From the NCBI RefSeq assembly GCF_000308815.1, contig NZ_BAFX01000095.1, forward strand, positions 1 through 64,000: 64,000 bases of DNA. The letters are read 5' to 3'. Position 1 is the first letter of the stretch, and every line of letters begins with the position of its first letter. A program made the translations under genes and the position numbers. The notes below the pieces were generated by a model. That model saw only the letters and a program-made list of their open reading frames with translations, was not told where the DNA came from and made no database searches. This DNA comes from Nocardia concava NBRC 100430 (GTDB taxonomy: Bacteria; Actinomycetota; Actinomycetes; Mycobacteriales; Mycobacteriaceae). Positions 17,027 to 26,099 of this stretch are shown here, piece after piece.

Positions 17027-18133
17027 GTGGAGCAGAACACGCTGAAGCGGCGCGGTGTCGGGCTGATCGGAGTCGATCGGGAGCAGGCGTTCGCGGGGTA
17101 CACGCTGTACGCGCCGCTCGCCGGGAACGGCATCGTCGATCTGGTCGATCTGGACGGCGAGCGGGTGCATCGCTGGGAGCTGCCGTATCGGCCGGGGCGG
17201 CATGCCCGGTTGCTGCCGGACGGGTCGCTCGCCTACAACGGGACCACGCTGGGCGCGGGGGTGCTGTTTCCCATGTGGCGCAAATACAGTGGCGGATCCA
17301 TGGGCAAGTACGCCCCGGACGGGACGCTGGTCCACGAGTATCGCGATGATCTGCAGCATCACGACGCGCACCATTATGACGACGGCCGGATCCTCTACAC
17401 GGCCGTCGAACCGCTGGAAGGTGCTGCGGCCGACCGGATTCTGGGCGGGGTGCCCGGGACCGAGGCCGACGGGGTGGTGTGGGCCGATGTGATCCGCGAG
17501 GTGGCCGCCGACGGCACCGCGCTGTGGGAATGGCGGGCCGCCGAACACCTCGATCCGGAAGACGCTGTGCTGCAGCCGCATTACTGGCGTGAGCACTGGC
17601 CGCTGATCAACAGCGTGCACCCGCTCGACGAGAACACCGTGATCGCCAGCCTGCGCAGCGTCTCGGCGGTCCTGCTCATCGACCGGAGCAGCGGCAAGTA
17701 CACCCTGCTCGCCGACCGCGCCACCGTCGCGCAACAGCACCACGCCACCCCGGTGGGCGACGGCCGAATCCTGTTGTTCGACAACGGCACCTTCCGCACC
17801 GGCGAATCGGTGACCTACAGCCGTGTCCTGGAACTCGACGCGGCCACCGGTGAAATCGCCTGGAAATACCAGGATTCGCCCCGAGAGGCGTTCTTCACCC
17901 CGTACATGGGTGGCGCACAGCGACTCCCCAACGGCAACACCCTCATCACCGAGGCCGCCTTCGGCCGCATCTTCGAAGTGACTCCGGCCCAACGCATCTG
18001 CTGGGAATACGTGGTCCCGTCCTTCACCGAATACCCGGACCCCGACACCGCCCAGGTCTTCCCGGGCGTCTCGAACGCCATCTTCCGCGCCTACCGCTAC
18101 GCCGCGTCGGAGATCCCCTGGCTGTCGGCCTGA
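17027..18133 (+). CDS. Arylsulfotransferase (ASST)-like protein
   Basis: The protein has 368 residues and resembles the arylsulfate sulfotransferase family of beta-propeller enzymes. It has short repeats of the form D-G-x-L/R (LDGERVHRWELPYRPGRHAR, APDGTLVHEY, ATGEIAWKY) and His-rich stretches LQHHDAHHYDD and QQHHATPVG that could carry the transferred group. No signal peptide is seen, unlike the periplasmic enterobacterial enzyme, so it is probably cytoplasmic. The GTG start is set by AGGAGG a few bases upstream. It is controlled from the region shared with the XRE-cupin gene. The substrate is unknown. Confidence 0.8.
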   Translation: MEQNTLKRRGVGLIGVDREQAFAGYTLYAPLAGNGIVDLVDLDGERVHRWELPYRPGRHARLLPDGSLAYNGTTLGAGVLFPMWRKYSGGSMGKYAPDGTLVHEYRDDLQHHDAHHYDDGRILYTAVEPLEGAAADRILGGVPGTEADGVVWADVIREVAADGTALWEWRAAEHLDPEDAVLQPHYWREHWPLINSVHPLDENTVIASLRSVSAVLLIDRSSGKYTLLADRATVAQQHHATPVGDGRILLFDNGTFRTGESVTYSRVLELDAATGEIAWKYQDSPREAFFTPYMGGAQRLPNGNTLITEAAFGRIFEVTPAQRICWEYVVPSFTEYPDPDTAQVFPGVSNAIFRAYRYAASEIPWLSA

Positions 18134-18235
18134 GCATCGGTCCAGGTGCCTCGACTCCCGGCCCCAGCGGTGCGCCCCTGGAGCGAATTCGCGTGTCGCG
18201 AGCCCGAACCGGTCCGTTCAGCGGTACGAGTGGGG

Positions 18236-19375
18236 ATGATCGTTCCCATGGTGTTCTCGGGTTCGGACGCGCGGATCATCGGACTCGCCGGCGCGGTGAC
18301 GGTGGCGGCGGCGGTGACCAACTACGCGCATGTCGGCGGCACGGTGGTGCCGTTCATCGTTTCCGGTGCCGCGCTGGCGCTGCTGGCGGCACTGGTCGGG
18401 CGCAGTGTCGAGCAGCTCGGGGAACGGCTGGGCGCGGGGGCGACCGGCGTGGTGCAGAGCGCGCTGGGGAATCTGCCGGAGTTGTTCGTGGTGCTGTTCG
18501 CCCTCAAGAGCGGGCTGGACGAGGTGGCCACCGCCACCATCGTCGGTTCGATCCTGGCCAATGTGCTGCTGGTGCTGGGGCTGGCCTTCATCGCCGGCGG
18601 GGCGCGGCACGGCGTGCAGCGCTTCGACACCGCTTCGGCCCGGCGGCTCTCGCTCATGCTGACGCTTTCCGTTGCGGCCCTGGTGGTTCCGGCGCTCACC
18701 GCGCTGCTGCACACCCCGGCCGCCGGGCACGAGCGGGCACTGTCGATCGTGGTGTCGATCCTGCTGCTCGGCCTGTTCGCGCTGTCGCTGCCCGCGGCGC
18801 TGAAACGGCAGGAAGCCCCCGTGCCGAGCGGGCCGTCCGGCGCCACCGATTCAGCGGAGACCGCCGAGCAGCCCGACACCACCGAGCAGCCCGAGGCCAC
18901 CGAGCGCCCGCAGGTGGAATGGCCCCTGTGGCTGGCGGGCGCCATGCTCGCGATCACCGGTGTCGCGGCGGCCTTCGTCTCGGACTGGTTCGTCGCCGCC
19001 CTGACCCCCGCCATGGATTCCCTGCACATTTCGCAGGCCTTCGCCGGTCTGGTGATCGTCGCCATCGCCGGCAATGCGGTCGAGAACGTGGTCGGCATCC
19101 AGCTGGCCTACCGCAACCAGCCCGACCACGCGCTGTCGGTGATCCTGCAGAGCCCCATCCAGATCGCCATGATGGTCGCACCGGCCCTGGTTCTGTTGTC
19201 CCCCTTGGTCGGAGCGTCGTTCACGCTGGTTCTGCCGCCGCTGCTATTGGTGGTGCTGCTGCTCGCAGTGGTGGTGACCATCGTGGTCGTCCTCGACGGC
19301 GACTCCAACTGGCTCGAGGGCGCAGCCCTGGTCACCCTGTACGCGATGATCGCCACCGCGTTCTGGTGGGGTTAG
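18236..19375 (+). CDS. Calcium/cation antiporter (CaCA family, ChaA/CAX-like)
   Basis: The protein has 379 residues in two halves of about five membrane helices each, joined by a charged linker rich in Glu, Thr and Pro near residues 185-220. Each half has the family's alpha repeat: QSALGNLPELFVVLFALKSG in the first and VAIAGNAVENVVGIQLA in the second, with the acidic ion-binding Glu in both. It likely exchanges Ca2+ for H+ across the membrane. The ATG at 18236 is preferred because an in-frame extension upstream is hydrophilic and lies before a purine-rich ribosome site. Confidence 0.92.
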   Translation: MIVPMVFSGSDARIIGLAGAVTVAAAVTNYAHVGGTVVPFIVSGAALALLAALVGRSVEQLGERLGAGATGVVQSALGNLPELFVVLFALKSGLDEVATATIVGSILANVLLVLGLAFIAGGARHGVQRFDTASARRLSLMLTLSVAALVVPALTALLHTPAAGHERALSIVVSILLLGLFALSLPAALKRQEAPVPSGPSGATDSAETAEQPDTTEQPEATERPQVEWPLWLAGAMLAITGVAAAFVSDWFVAALTPAMDSLHISQAFAGLVIVAIAGNAVENVVGIQLAYRNQPDHALSVILQSPIQIAMMVAPALVLLSPLVGASFTLVLPPLLLVVLLLAVVVTIVVVLDGDSNWLEGAALVTLYAMIATAFWWG

Positions 19376-19411
19376 CAGGGCTGCCGCCGTCGATTCGATC
19401 AGGAGAACTGA

Positions 19412-20557
19412 TCAGGAGAGCTTCAGGCTCCGCCCGATGATCTCCTTCATGATCTCGGTGGTGCCGCCGTAGATGGTCTGCACGCGAGCGTCCATGTACG
19501 CCTTGGCGATCGGGTACTCGCGCATGTAGCCGTAGCCGCCGTGCAGCTGCAGGCACTTGGTGATCAGGTCGAGCTGTTCCTCGGTGGACCACATCTTGGC
19601 CATGGCGGCCTCTTCGACGGTCAGCTTCTCCTGGTTGAGCAGCTCGATGCAGCGGTCGGTGAAGACCCGCACCGCCGTGGTCTTGGTGGCCAGCTCGGCC
19701 AGCACGAAGCGGGTGTTCTGCTGTGCGCCAATGGGTTTGCCGAAGGCCTTGCGGTCGCGCACGTACTGGCAGGTGAGCTCCAGGCAGGCCTCCATGGCGG
19801 CGGCGGCCATCACCGCGATCGACAGGCGCTCCTGCGGCAGGTTCTGCATCAGGTGGATGAAGCCCTGTCCCTCGGTGCCGAGCAGGTTCTTGCCGGGGAC
19901 GCGAACATCGGTGAACGACAGCTCCGCGGTGTCCTGCGCCTTGAGGCCGATCTTGTCGAGGTTGCGGCCGCGCTCGAAACCGGGCATGCCGCGCTCGACC
20001 ACGAGCAGCGAGAAGCCCATGGCGCCCTTGGCCGGATCGGTCTGGGCGACCACGATCACGATGTCGGCATTGATGCCATTGGTGATGAAGGTCTTGGCGC
20101 CGTTGAGGATCCAGTCGTCGCCGTCGCGGACCGCGCGGGTCTTGATGCCCTGCAGATCCGAGCCGGTGCCGGGCTCGGTCATGGCGATGGCGGTGATGAT
20201 CTCGCCCGAACAGAAGCCCGGCAGCCAGCGCTGCTTCTGCTCCTCGTTCGCCAATTCCAGCAGGTAGGGCGCGATCACGTCATTGTGCAGACCGAAACCC
20301 AGGCCCGAGTACATGCCCTTGGTGACCTCCTCGGTCACGATGGCGTTGTAGCGGAAATCCTTGACGCCCCCGCCGCCGTACTGCTCCGGCACCGCCATGC
20401 CGAGGAATCCCTGCTTGCCGGCCTCCAGCCAGACCGAGCGATCGACGATGCCGTCGTGCTCCCACTGCTCATGGTTCGCAGCCACATGCTGATCGAGAAA
20501 CTTACGGAACGACTCCCGGAACAGCTCGTGTTCGGGTTCGAAAAGGGTGCGCTCCAC
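19412..20557 (-). CDS. Acyl-CoA dehydrogenase
   Basis: The protein has 381 residues, the normal length. It shows AITAIAMTEPGTGSDLQGI-type FAD/substrate motifs, DWILNGAKTFITNG and the C-terminal LQLHGGYGYMREYPIAKAYMDARVQTIYGGTTEIMKE signature read in parts. It oxidises an acyl-CoA to the 2-enoyl-CoA using FAD and electron transfer flavoprotein. The GTG start follows AGGAGG. It is close to the mycobacterial long-chain FadE group, but the exact paralogue is not assignable. A 16-base dyad about 150 bases upstream may bind a fatty-acid-responsive regulator. Confidence 0.95.
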   Translation of the reverse strand: MERTLFEPEHELFRESFRKFLDQHVAANHEQWEHDGIVDRSVWLEAGKQGFLGMAVPEQYGGGGVKDFRYNAIVTEEVTKGMYSGLGFGLHNDVIAPYLLELANEEQKQRWLPGFCSGEIITAIAMTEPGTGSDLQGIKTRAVRDGDDWILNGAKTFITNGINADIVIVVAQTDPAKGAMGFSLLVVERGMPGFERGRNLDKIGLKAQDTAELSFTDVRVPGKNLLGTEGQGFIHLMQNLPQERLSIAVMAAAAMEACLELTCQYVRDRKAFGKPIGAQQNTRFVLAELATKTTAVRVFTDRCIELLNQEKLTVEEAAMAKMWSTEEQLDLITKCLQLHGGYGYMREYPIAKAYMDARVQTIYGGTTEIMKEIIGRSLKLS

Positions 20558-20704
20558 GCCAACCTCCTACAGTGACCACATCGGCACCATCGCCGGTGCC
20601 CAATACGGTACTCGAAAGTCGAACGGAGGTTAACTTCACGGGGCCGGAAAGTGGTCCGAACTGCGACAGTCGCCATTGACGTCGCGGAACGGAGAGCCTG
20701 AACT

Positions 20705-20720
20705 TCGGTAAACCTACCGA
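20705..20720. promoter_or_regulatory. 16-base dyad upstream of acyl-CoA dehydrogenase
   Basis: TCGGTAAACCTACCGA has perfect 6-base arms around AACC. It lies in the 180-base gap between the acyl-CoA dehydrogenase start and the end of the acyltransferase gene. Position and symmetry fit a TetR-type operator controlling the dehydrogenase; no cognate regulator is adjacent. Confidence 0.45.
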
Positions 20721-20737
20721 GAAGTCAGAGGAGATGC

Positions 20738-21616
20738 TCAGAGGCCGAAGCGGCCCAGGGTGCGGCCCAGCAGGCTGCGACCGCGATCACGATCGCGCTC
20801 GGCCAGCAGGAAGTCGAGTTCACCTTCGAGGGCCTTCTTCACCAGAATCTGCAGCTCGGTCGCGGCGGCCTCGAGATCCTCGGCGTCTTGCCAGGGAGTG
20901 GTGTCGATCGGGGTACCGAGGGCGTAGTAGAAGCGCTCCGGCTTGGGGATCAGGGTCGGGCCGAGACCGCGGATGAGTGGCGGGGTCAGGTTCGAGCGCA
21001 GTCCCAGACCCTCGACGGCCTTGCGCAGCGGCAGCATGACCGGGTGGTCGCCGTCGAAGACGATGTCGTAGATGTCGTCGCCGCCGACCATGGCGATCGG
21101 GACGATGGGCGCGCCGGTCTGGATCGCCATCTTGGCGAAGCCGGTGCGGCCCTCCCACAGCAGCTGGTACTTCTGCCCCTTGCCGCGCATGGCCTCGCGA
21201 CCGCCGCCCGGGAACACCGCGACGGCCTCACCCTTCTCCAGCAGCGTGGTGCAGTTGCGGCGGTTGCCGCGCACGATTCCCCAGCGGTGCAACACATCTC
21301 GCAGGCCCGGCACATCGATGAGCACGTTCTCGGCGAGCCCCCGCACCAGCCGGTCGTGCTGCACCAGGATCTCGTGGGCCAGCAGCGGGGCGTCGGTGCC
21401 GCCCGCGAGGCTGTGATTGCCGACGAGCAGGACCGGGCCCTGTTCCGGGAAGTTCTCCATGCCGTAGAAGCGCGGGCTGAACCAGGCCCGCGACGGGGCG
21501 ATGAGCAGATCGATTATGCGGCGATCGGTTTCGGTGAGATCGACGTGCAACGGCGCGCCGTCCGAGAGCCCCCTCGGCGTATCGGAATCGGACAAATGAC
21601 TGTCGGTACGAGACAA
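20738..21616 (-). CDS. Lysophospholipid acyltransferase-like protein (PlsC superfamily)
   Basis: The protein has 292 residues from the chosen start. It has the acyltransferase block I as VGNHSLAGGTDAPL (NHSxxxxD in place of the usual HxxxxD layout) and block III as VAVFPGGGREAMRGKG, followed by GAPIVPIAMVGGDD. It resembles the diacylglycerol-acyltransferase-like branch seen in mycobacteria. It probably transfers an acyl chain from acyl-CoA to a lipid acceptor at the membrane. The TTG at 21616 is preferred because GGGAGGG sits six bases upstream; the ATG at 21652 has no ribosome site. It lies between two fatty-acid genes. Confidence 0.85.
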   Translation of the reverse strand: MSRTDSHLSDSDTPRGLSDGAPLHVDLTETDRRIIDLLIAPSRAWFSPRFYGMENFPEQGPVLLVGNHSLAGGTDAPLLAHEILVQHDRLVRGLAENVLIDVPGLRDVLHRWGIVRGNRRNCTTLLEKGEAVAVFPGGGREAMRGKGQKYQLLWEGRTGFAKMAIQTGAPIVPIAMVGGDDIYDIVFDGDHPVMLPLRKAVEGLGLRSNLTPPLIRGLGPTLIPKPERFYYALGTPIDTTPWQDAEDLEAAATELQILVKKALEGELDFLLAERDRDRGRSLLGRTLGRFGL

Positions 21617-21687
21617 AACAACCCTCCCTGCAAGAGCCTTCGATAACGCCATGCTAACGAAAGCTCGCGCAGGTCACAGACCGAGGG

Positions 21688-23376
21688 TTAGAACAGGTTC
21701 AGGCGGCTGAATGTGGAAAACTCCGCCTTCAGTTCCTCTTTGTCGGCGGCGGCGAAAGGCTCGTACTCGGGCTTGCCGCGACCGGCCCAGCGGTAGAGGG
21801 GTTCGCCGGTGTGCCAGCGTTGCTCCTGGAGTTCGCGTTTGAGCACCTTGTTCGAGCCGGTCACCGGGAGGTTGCCCGACACTCGGAGCAGCCGGGGCGC
21901 GCCCTTACTGCCGAGATCATCTTGGGCACTGAGGAATTCGGCGAAATCGGCGACGTCGAAGGCGGTGGGATCGGCCACCTCGATGGCGGCCATCACCTGA
22001 TCACCCGAGCGCGGATCGGGGACGCCGTACACCGCCGCGGCGATGACCGCCGGGTGCCGCCGAATCACCTGCTCGATCAGCAGCGTCGAGGTGTTCTCGC
22101 CGTCGACGCGCAGCCAATCGCCTTTGCGCCCCGCGAAATACAAGAATCCCGACTGGTCGATATATCCCAGATCGCCGGTCCAATACCAGCCGTTCCGCAA
22201 CCGCTCGGCATCGGCGACATCGTTTTTGTAATAGCCCTCGAAGACGAGCGCTCCCGCCTTGTCGATCATCTCCCCGACGGCCTCGTCCGGATTCAATACA
22301 CGACCGTATTCATCCAGCACCGCTCGCGCGCAATCGGCGAGGGTCTCCGGATTCACCACGGCCACACCCGGATGCGCGGGCCGACCCAGCGCCGACGGCG
22401 GAGCCTGCGGATCGAGGGCGGCCAGTGCCGGGCCCTCACTGGAGCCGTACCCCTCGAACAGCCGCGCTCCGAACCGGCGGTGGAACTCGGCCTGATCGGC
22501 CACCGACGCCTCGGTGCCGAAACCGCGCACCAGGGTGTTGTCGGCGTCATCGGGAGCTTCCGGGGTCGCCAACAGGTAGCCGAGCGCCTTGCCGACGTAG
22601 GTAAAGAAGGTCGCGCCGAAATACCGTACGTCCGAAAGGAATCCGGATGCGGAGAACTTCGGGGTCAGGCACACCGTCGCACCGTTGGCCAGCGCGGGAG
22701 CCCACAGCGCCATGATCGCATTGCCGTGGAACAGCGGCATGCAGCAGTAATCGACGTCCTCTCGAACATGTCCGAACTTGTCGCTGGCCCCGTACGCGAT
22801 CGCCGCCAGCCGACGCTGACTGCACTTGACCGCCTTCGATGTCCCGGTCGTTCCAGAGGTGAACAGCAACAACAACAAGGCTTCCGCCCCCGCGTGCGCA
22901 ACCGGCTCCACCCGATGCTTCTCGACCCGCTCGAGGTAGCCCGGATCATCCACGAGCAGAAACCGTTCGGGCTCCAGCCCCAAATCCAGCCCACCCAACC
23001 GAGCCATCCCGGCCGCGTCGGTCACGATCAGCTGGCAGTCGACGTATCGAATATCGGCCTCCAACTGCGCATTTCCCCGCGTCGGATTGATCCCGACCAC
23101 GGTTGCCCCCGCCAATGCGGCCGCACCCAGCCAGAAGATGAAATCAGGCACGTTGTCCAGCAGCACCCCGATATGAAAAGGCCCGTCACGTCTCAACTCT
23201 CGCGCCAGTTCGGCCCGCACCGCCGACTCCCCCACCACCTCATCCCAACTCCAGTCCCGCTCCCGAGTCCGCAGCCCGCGCCGCTCATCCCCAACCCGAT
23301 CCAACAGCATCGCGGCGATATCCCCCCGTCGCGCCCCCACCCCAGCCATGTCCGTCTTGCCCGTGTCACCTTCCAC
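21688..23376 (-). CDS. Long-chain fatty-acid CoA ligase, FadD17-like
   Basis: The protein has about 562 residues and belongs to the ANL superfamily. Motifs are LLFTSGTTGTSKAVKCS (P-loop), CCMPLFHGNAIM, GYGSSEGPA, YWTGDLGY and DWLRVDGEN. KAVKCS and the FSASxFLxDVRxxGATxxxYVGK stretch match my memory of mycobacterial FadD17. It activates a fatty acid as acyl-CoA. The start is uncertain: GTG at 23376 has GGGAGAG upstream, ATG at 23349 is possible, and ATG at 23430 lies inside a palindromic repeat and is less likely. The function is coherent with the neighbouring dehydrogenase and acyltransferase. Confidence 0.9.
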   Translation of the reverse strand: MEGDTGKTDMAGVGARRGDIAAMLLDRVGDERRGLRTRERDWSWDEVVGESAVRAELARELRRDGPFHIGVLLDNVPDFIFWLGAAALAGATVVGINPTRGNAQLEADIRYVDCQLIVTDAAGMARLGGLDLGLEPERFLLVDDPGYLERVEKHRVEPVAHAGAEALLLLLFTSGTTGTSKAVKCSQRRLAAIAYGASDKFGHVREDVDYCCMPLFHGNAIMALWAPALANGATVCLTPKFSASGFLSDVRYFGATFFTYVGKALGYLLATPEAPDDADNTLVRGFGTEASVADQAEFHRRFGARLFEGYGSSEGPALAALDPQAPPSALGRPAHPGVAVVNPETLADCARAVLDEYGRVLNPDEAVGEMIDKAGALVFEGYYKNDVADAERLRNGWYWTGDLGYIDQSGFLYFAGRKGDWLRVDGENTSTLLIEQVIRRHPAVIAAAVYGVPDPRSGDQVMAAIEVADPTAFDVADFAEFLSAQDDLGSKGAPRLLRVSGNLPVTGSNKVLKRELQEQRWHTGEPLYRWAGRGKPEYEPFAAADKEELKAEFSTFSRLNLF

Positions 23377-23390
23377 CCCACCCACTCTCC

Positions 23391-23463
23391 CGCCGAGCGG
23401 CACATTCCGGAGGGCTTTCGTCCGGTTCACCCGGATTCCACCTCCAGCATGTGCCGCTCGGCG
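23391..23463. repeat. Palindromic repeat family A, copy 1
   Basis: The arms CGCCGAGCGGCACAT and ATGTGCCGCTCGGCG pair perfectly over 15 bases. Inside are GGAGG/CCTCC inner arms and GGAGGGCTTTCGTCCG, a string shared with other copies. It lies just upstream of the FadD17-like start and overlaps one possible start codon. Confidence 0.8.
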
Positions 23464-23572
23464 GGCGGCGGGGCGGGGATGACACTGTCGAGTCGCTCAC
23501 GGGGGACGGTCCCGGCAGGGCGGGGGCTTTGGGCTCTTGGCCGGGTGGAGGAGAAGGGTCAGGCTGGTTTGT

Positions 23573-24152
23573 ATGCAGGGATTTTCACGGGCCTTGCTCG
23601 CCGGGATGGGGCTGACGGGCGGGATTTATGCGATCGTCGTGCGGCCGAGGCTGATTCGCTGGGGGGGCCACCGAGGACGAAGTGGCGGGGCCGTTTCCGG
23701 GGGCCGAGCTCATCGCCGGTGGCAGTCGAGCCGCGACCTTGGCGGTGACCATCGACGCACCGCCGCACCGGGTCTGGCCGTGAATGGGACCGGTGGATTC
23801 ATGGGAGGTGGCGGCCCTCGACCCCGGGCGCTTCCTGGGACTGCGCGGGCGCATCGACCTGCGCGCCCGATCCTCGCTCACCACCGACCCGCCGCCGCAC
23901 GTCTACTTCGAGGGGTTGTGGGGTTTCCTGCTCACCGAACTGCCCGGCGACCGCACCCGCCTGGTGGTGAGCGGATATCAAGCGGGCGGTCCTCGATGGC
24001 TGGCCTGGTTCGTCGGCTATTTCTTGTACCCACCGATCCACTGGACGATGCAGACCCGCCAGTTCGCCACCCTCGCCGGGCATGCCGAACGCTCTCGGAC
24101 CGACGCCGCATCGTCCACAGGACTGGGCCGGAGCCCGCGACTCGAGATTTAG
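23573..24152 (+). pseudogene. Disrupted SRPBCC-family (polyketide-cyclase/START-like) gene
   Basis: The reading starts MQGFSRALLAGMGLTGGIYA and runs to LIRWG. A run of seven Gs at 23661-23667 then shifts frame; removing one G restores ATEDEVAGPFPGAELIAGGS and TLAVTIDAPPHRVWP. A TGA at 23781 follows. The same frame resumes as DSWEVAALDPGRFLGLRGRIDL and runs to 24152. From my knowledge of the family, roughly 40 residues (the WxxQMGxxRAGxYSWD part) are missing at the stop, so the gene has both a frameshift and an internal deletion. The last 120 codons are intact and could be translated alone from ATG 23784, but would lack the N-terminal half of the fold. Confidence 0.75.
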
Positions 24153-24236
24153 CGCCGGAAACGAACCGTCGATTCGAGTCGGTGAACTACTGTGTTGTGG
24201 TACAACGCAATTGCCGACCGAAGGCGGCGGTCGATC

Positions 24237-24911
24237 GTGACGATGATCGTCTGGAAGAAGCGTCGCGCCCACTCTTTCTCGGTATTGATCAGCGGCGTGG
24301 TTCTGCTGGGGGCCGTTGCCACGGGCTGTACGTCACAGCACGATGGGCAGTCCTCGACGCCGACTTCGACATCGTCGGCCCGCAAGTCGACCACCGCGAA
24401 TGAGCGCTACCACCTGATCGCACCGCAATCCGTGCTCGACGGCTACACGCTCCACAGATCCGAGCCCCTGATCGCCGCAGACCTGCCATCCGCGTACAGG
24501 GATCTCGATGGGGACCTGACCGGCGGTCTATACGCACAGTATCTGTCTCCGTCCCCGTCCTACGACCACGTCCTCACGCTGGTGGGACTCTGGGGGACCG
24601 TTGGCGACCTGGATGCGGTCGCGGGCCGGGCGATTCCTTCGGTGATGCGGGGCACGCTGGAAAAACCCGGGAGCGCGCTCCTCGGTACCGCCACCACAAT
24701 GCATCCGGACGGGCTCGATGACGCCGTGATGAAATGCCAGCTCCTCGATCGAATCATCAACGGGGCCATCGACCATTCCACGGTGTGCTCGTGGGCCGAC
24801 CACGCCACCATCGGCGTGCTGCACCTGGCCGGCGACCCCGCCTTCGACCTCGAAACCTGCGCGGCATTGACCGCACGCCTCCGTGCACAGACCCGCATCG
24901 CCGGCAGCTGA
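24237..24911 (+). CDS. Secreted lipoprotein of unknown function
   Basis: The protein has about 224 residues. The N-terminus is basic (WKKRRAH), followed by a hydrophobic core and the lipobox-like VATGC, so it should be exported and lipid-anchored at that Cys. A Ser/Thr-rich linker (SSTPTSTSSARKST) precedes the mature domain, which holds two further Cys pairs (CQLL...VCSW and ETCAALT). I recognise no domain. The start is uncertain among GTG 24192, GTG 24237 and ATG 24243; 24237 has AAGGCGG nine bases upstream. Similar proteins of unknown role are common in actinomycetes. Confidence 0.8.
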   Translation: MTMIVWKKRRAHSFSVLISGVVLLGAVATGCTSQHDGQSSTPTSTSSARKSTTANERYHLIAPQSVLDGYTLHRSEPLIAADLPSAYRDLDGDLTGGLYAQYLSPSPSYDHVLTLVGLWGTVGDLDAVAGRAIPSVMRGTLEKPGSALLGTATTMHPDGLDDAVMKCQLLDRIINGAIDHSTVCSWADHATIGVLHLAGDPAFDLETCAALTARLRAQTRIAGS

Positions 24912-24958
24912 GCGGAATTCGTTGCGGGGCTGTTCGGCGCGAGTTCGTCGCTGTCGGA

Positions 24959-25393
24959 TCACTCGTACGGGTCGGTGATTTCGCGGAGCCGGGACATGAT
25001 GTCCTGTAGTTGGCGCATGCGGGTGCGGCCGAGGTGGGCGGCCCATTCGGCCTGAATGCGGTCGGCGATCGTGTTGGAGAATTCCGCCAGTTCGAGGCCG
25101 CGGGGGGTGAGGCGGATCAGGCGAGCGCGGGCGTCCGCGGGATCAGGGACCCGTTCGACGTAGCCCGCGCGGACGAGTTGATCGACCAGGAATCCCGCGG
25201 TCTGCTTCGTTATCTGAGCCTGATCCGCCAACTCGGTGAGCCGCGTGCCCTGCGGCCCGATCCTCCCCGCCAGCCGACCCTGCGCGACGGTCAGATCCCC
25301 GTACCCCGCCTCCGCGAGCGCGGCGAAAATCCGCTGTTCCATCGACCGATGGGCAATGAACATCAGCAAGCCCACATTCAGCTCGTCGCCCAT
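24959..25393 (-). CDS. MarR-family transcriptional regulator
   Basis: The protein has 144 residues, the normal length. The winged helix spans about 55-100 (RLTELADQAQITKQTAGFLVDQLVRAGYVERVPDPADARARLIRLT). It probably represses itself and the divergent DinB-like gene through two dyads in the 73-base gap. The ligand is unknown. Confidence 0.94.
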   Translation of the reverse strand: MGDELNVGLLMFIAHRSMEQRIFAALAEAGYGDLTVAQGRLAGRIGPQGTRLTELADQAQITKQTAGFLVDQLVRAGYVERVPDPADARARLIRLTPRGLELAEFSNTIADRIQAEWAAHLGRTRMRQLQDIMSRLREITDPYE

Positions 25394-25408
25394 CCCACTC
25401 CTTGCACT

Positions 25409-25447
25409 AGTCAGATTCTCTGACTATATTTGGTCAGACTCACTGAC
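25409..25447. promoter_or_regulatory. Two MarR operator dyads between divergent genes
   Basis: Site 1 is AGTCAGATTCTCTGACT (25409-25425), with perfect 7-base arms. Site 2 is GTCAGACTCACTGAC (25433-25447), with perfect 5-base arms. Both share the half-site GTCAG/CTGAC and lie 24 bases apart, one on each side of the AT-rich TATATTT. They fit a MarR repressor controlling both genes. Confidence 0.7.
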
Positions 25448-25466
25448 TAATACTAGAGGTGCCATC

Positions 25467-26099
25467 GTGGACCGCGAAACCAGTTGGAAGGTCATCGAGC
25501 AGCAGCGGCGCGCCATCGCCGACCTGCTGGCCGACCTCTCCCCCGAGGAATGGGAAACGCCCTCGCTCTGCGCGGGCTGGCGCGTCCGCGAGGTGGCCGC
25601 GCATATCGCGCTGACTCCCCAGCCGCCGTCCGCGCGCGTCATGCTCGCCACCGGCCTGCGCGCCCGCGGCGACTACAACCGCTTCGTCGACATCCTCACC
25701 CGCTCGTACGCGAATCAGCCCACCGCGGAACTGGTTTCCCAGCTGCGTGCCCATGCGGCGTCGCGGCGGCTGCCCTCGCTGACCAACTACCGCAATATCC
25801 TCTTCGACACCATGGTCCACGGCCAGGACATCGCAATCCCGTTGGGCCGCACCATCGACGTCGCCCCCGAGGCAGCCGCAGCCGCCGCCGATCGCGCGGT
25901 CGAGGTCGGCCGGCCGGTCTGGAACAAGCACCGCCTCGACGGAATCCGCCTGCGCGCCACCGACATCGACTGGTCCTACGGCACGGGCAATGACATCGAA
26001 GGCCCCATCCTCGCCCTGCTCCTCCTCATCACCGGCCGCACCGCCCGCCTGTCCGATCTCACCGGCCCCGGCCTGACCACCATCCCCACCAATCGCTGA
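25467..26099 (+). CDS. DinB-like / mycothiol-dependent maleylpyruvate isomerase-family protein
   Basis: The protein has 210 residues. It begins WKVIEQQRRAIADLLADLSPEEWETPSLCAGWRVREVAAHI, the standard opening of the TIGR03083-like actinobacterial family. That family has a DinB four-helix bundle with metal-binding His (AAHI, MVHGQDI). Members include mycothiol-dependent transferases and isomerases, though most are uncharacterised. The GTG start follows AGAGGTGCC. It is divergent from a MarR gene and probably inducible. The stop codon lies inside a palindromic repeat. Confidence 0.85.
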   Translation: MDRETSWKVIEQQRRAIADLLADLSPEEWETPSLCAGWRVREVAAHIALTPQPPSARVMLATGLRARGDYNRFVDILTRSYANQPTAELVSQLRAHAASRRLPSLTNYRNILFDTMVHGQDIAIPLGRTIDVAPEAAAAAADRAVEVGRPVWNKHRLDGIRLRATDIDWSYGTGNDIEGPILALLLLITGRTARLSDLTGPGLTTIPTNR

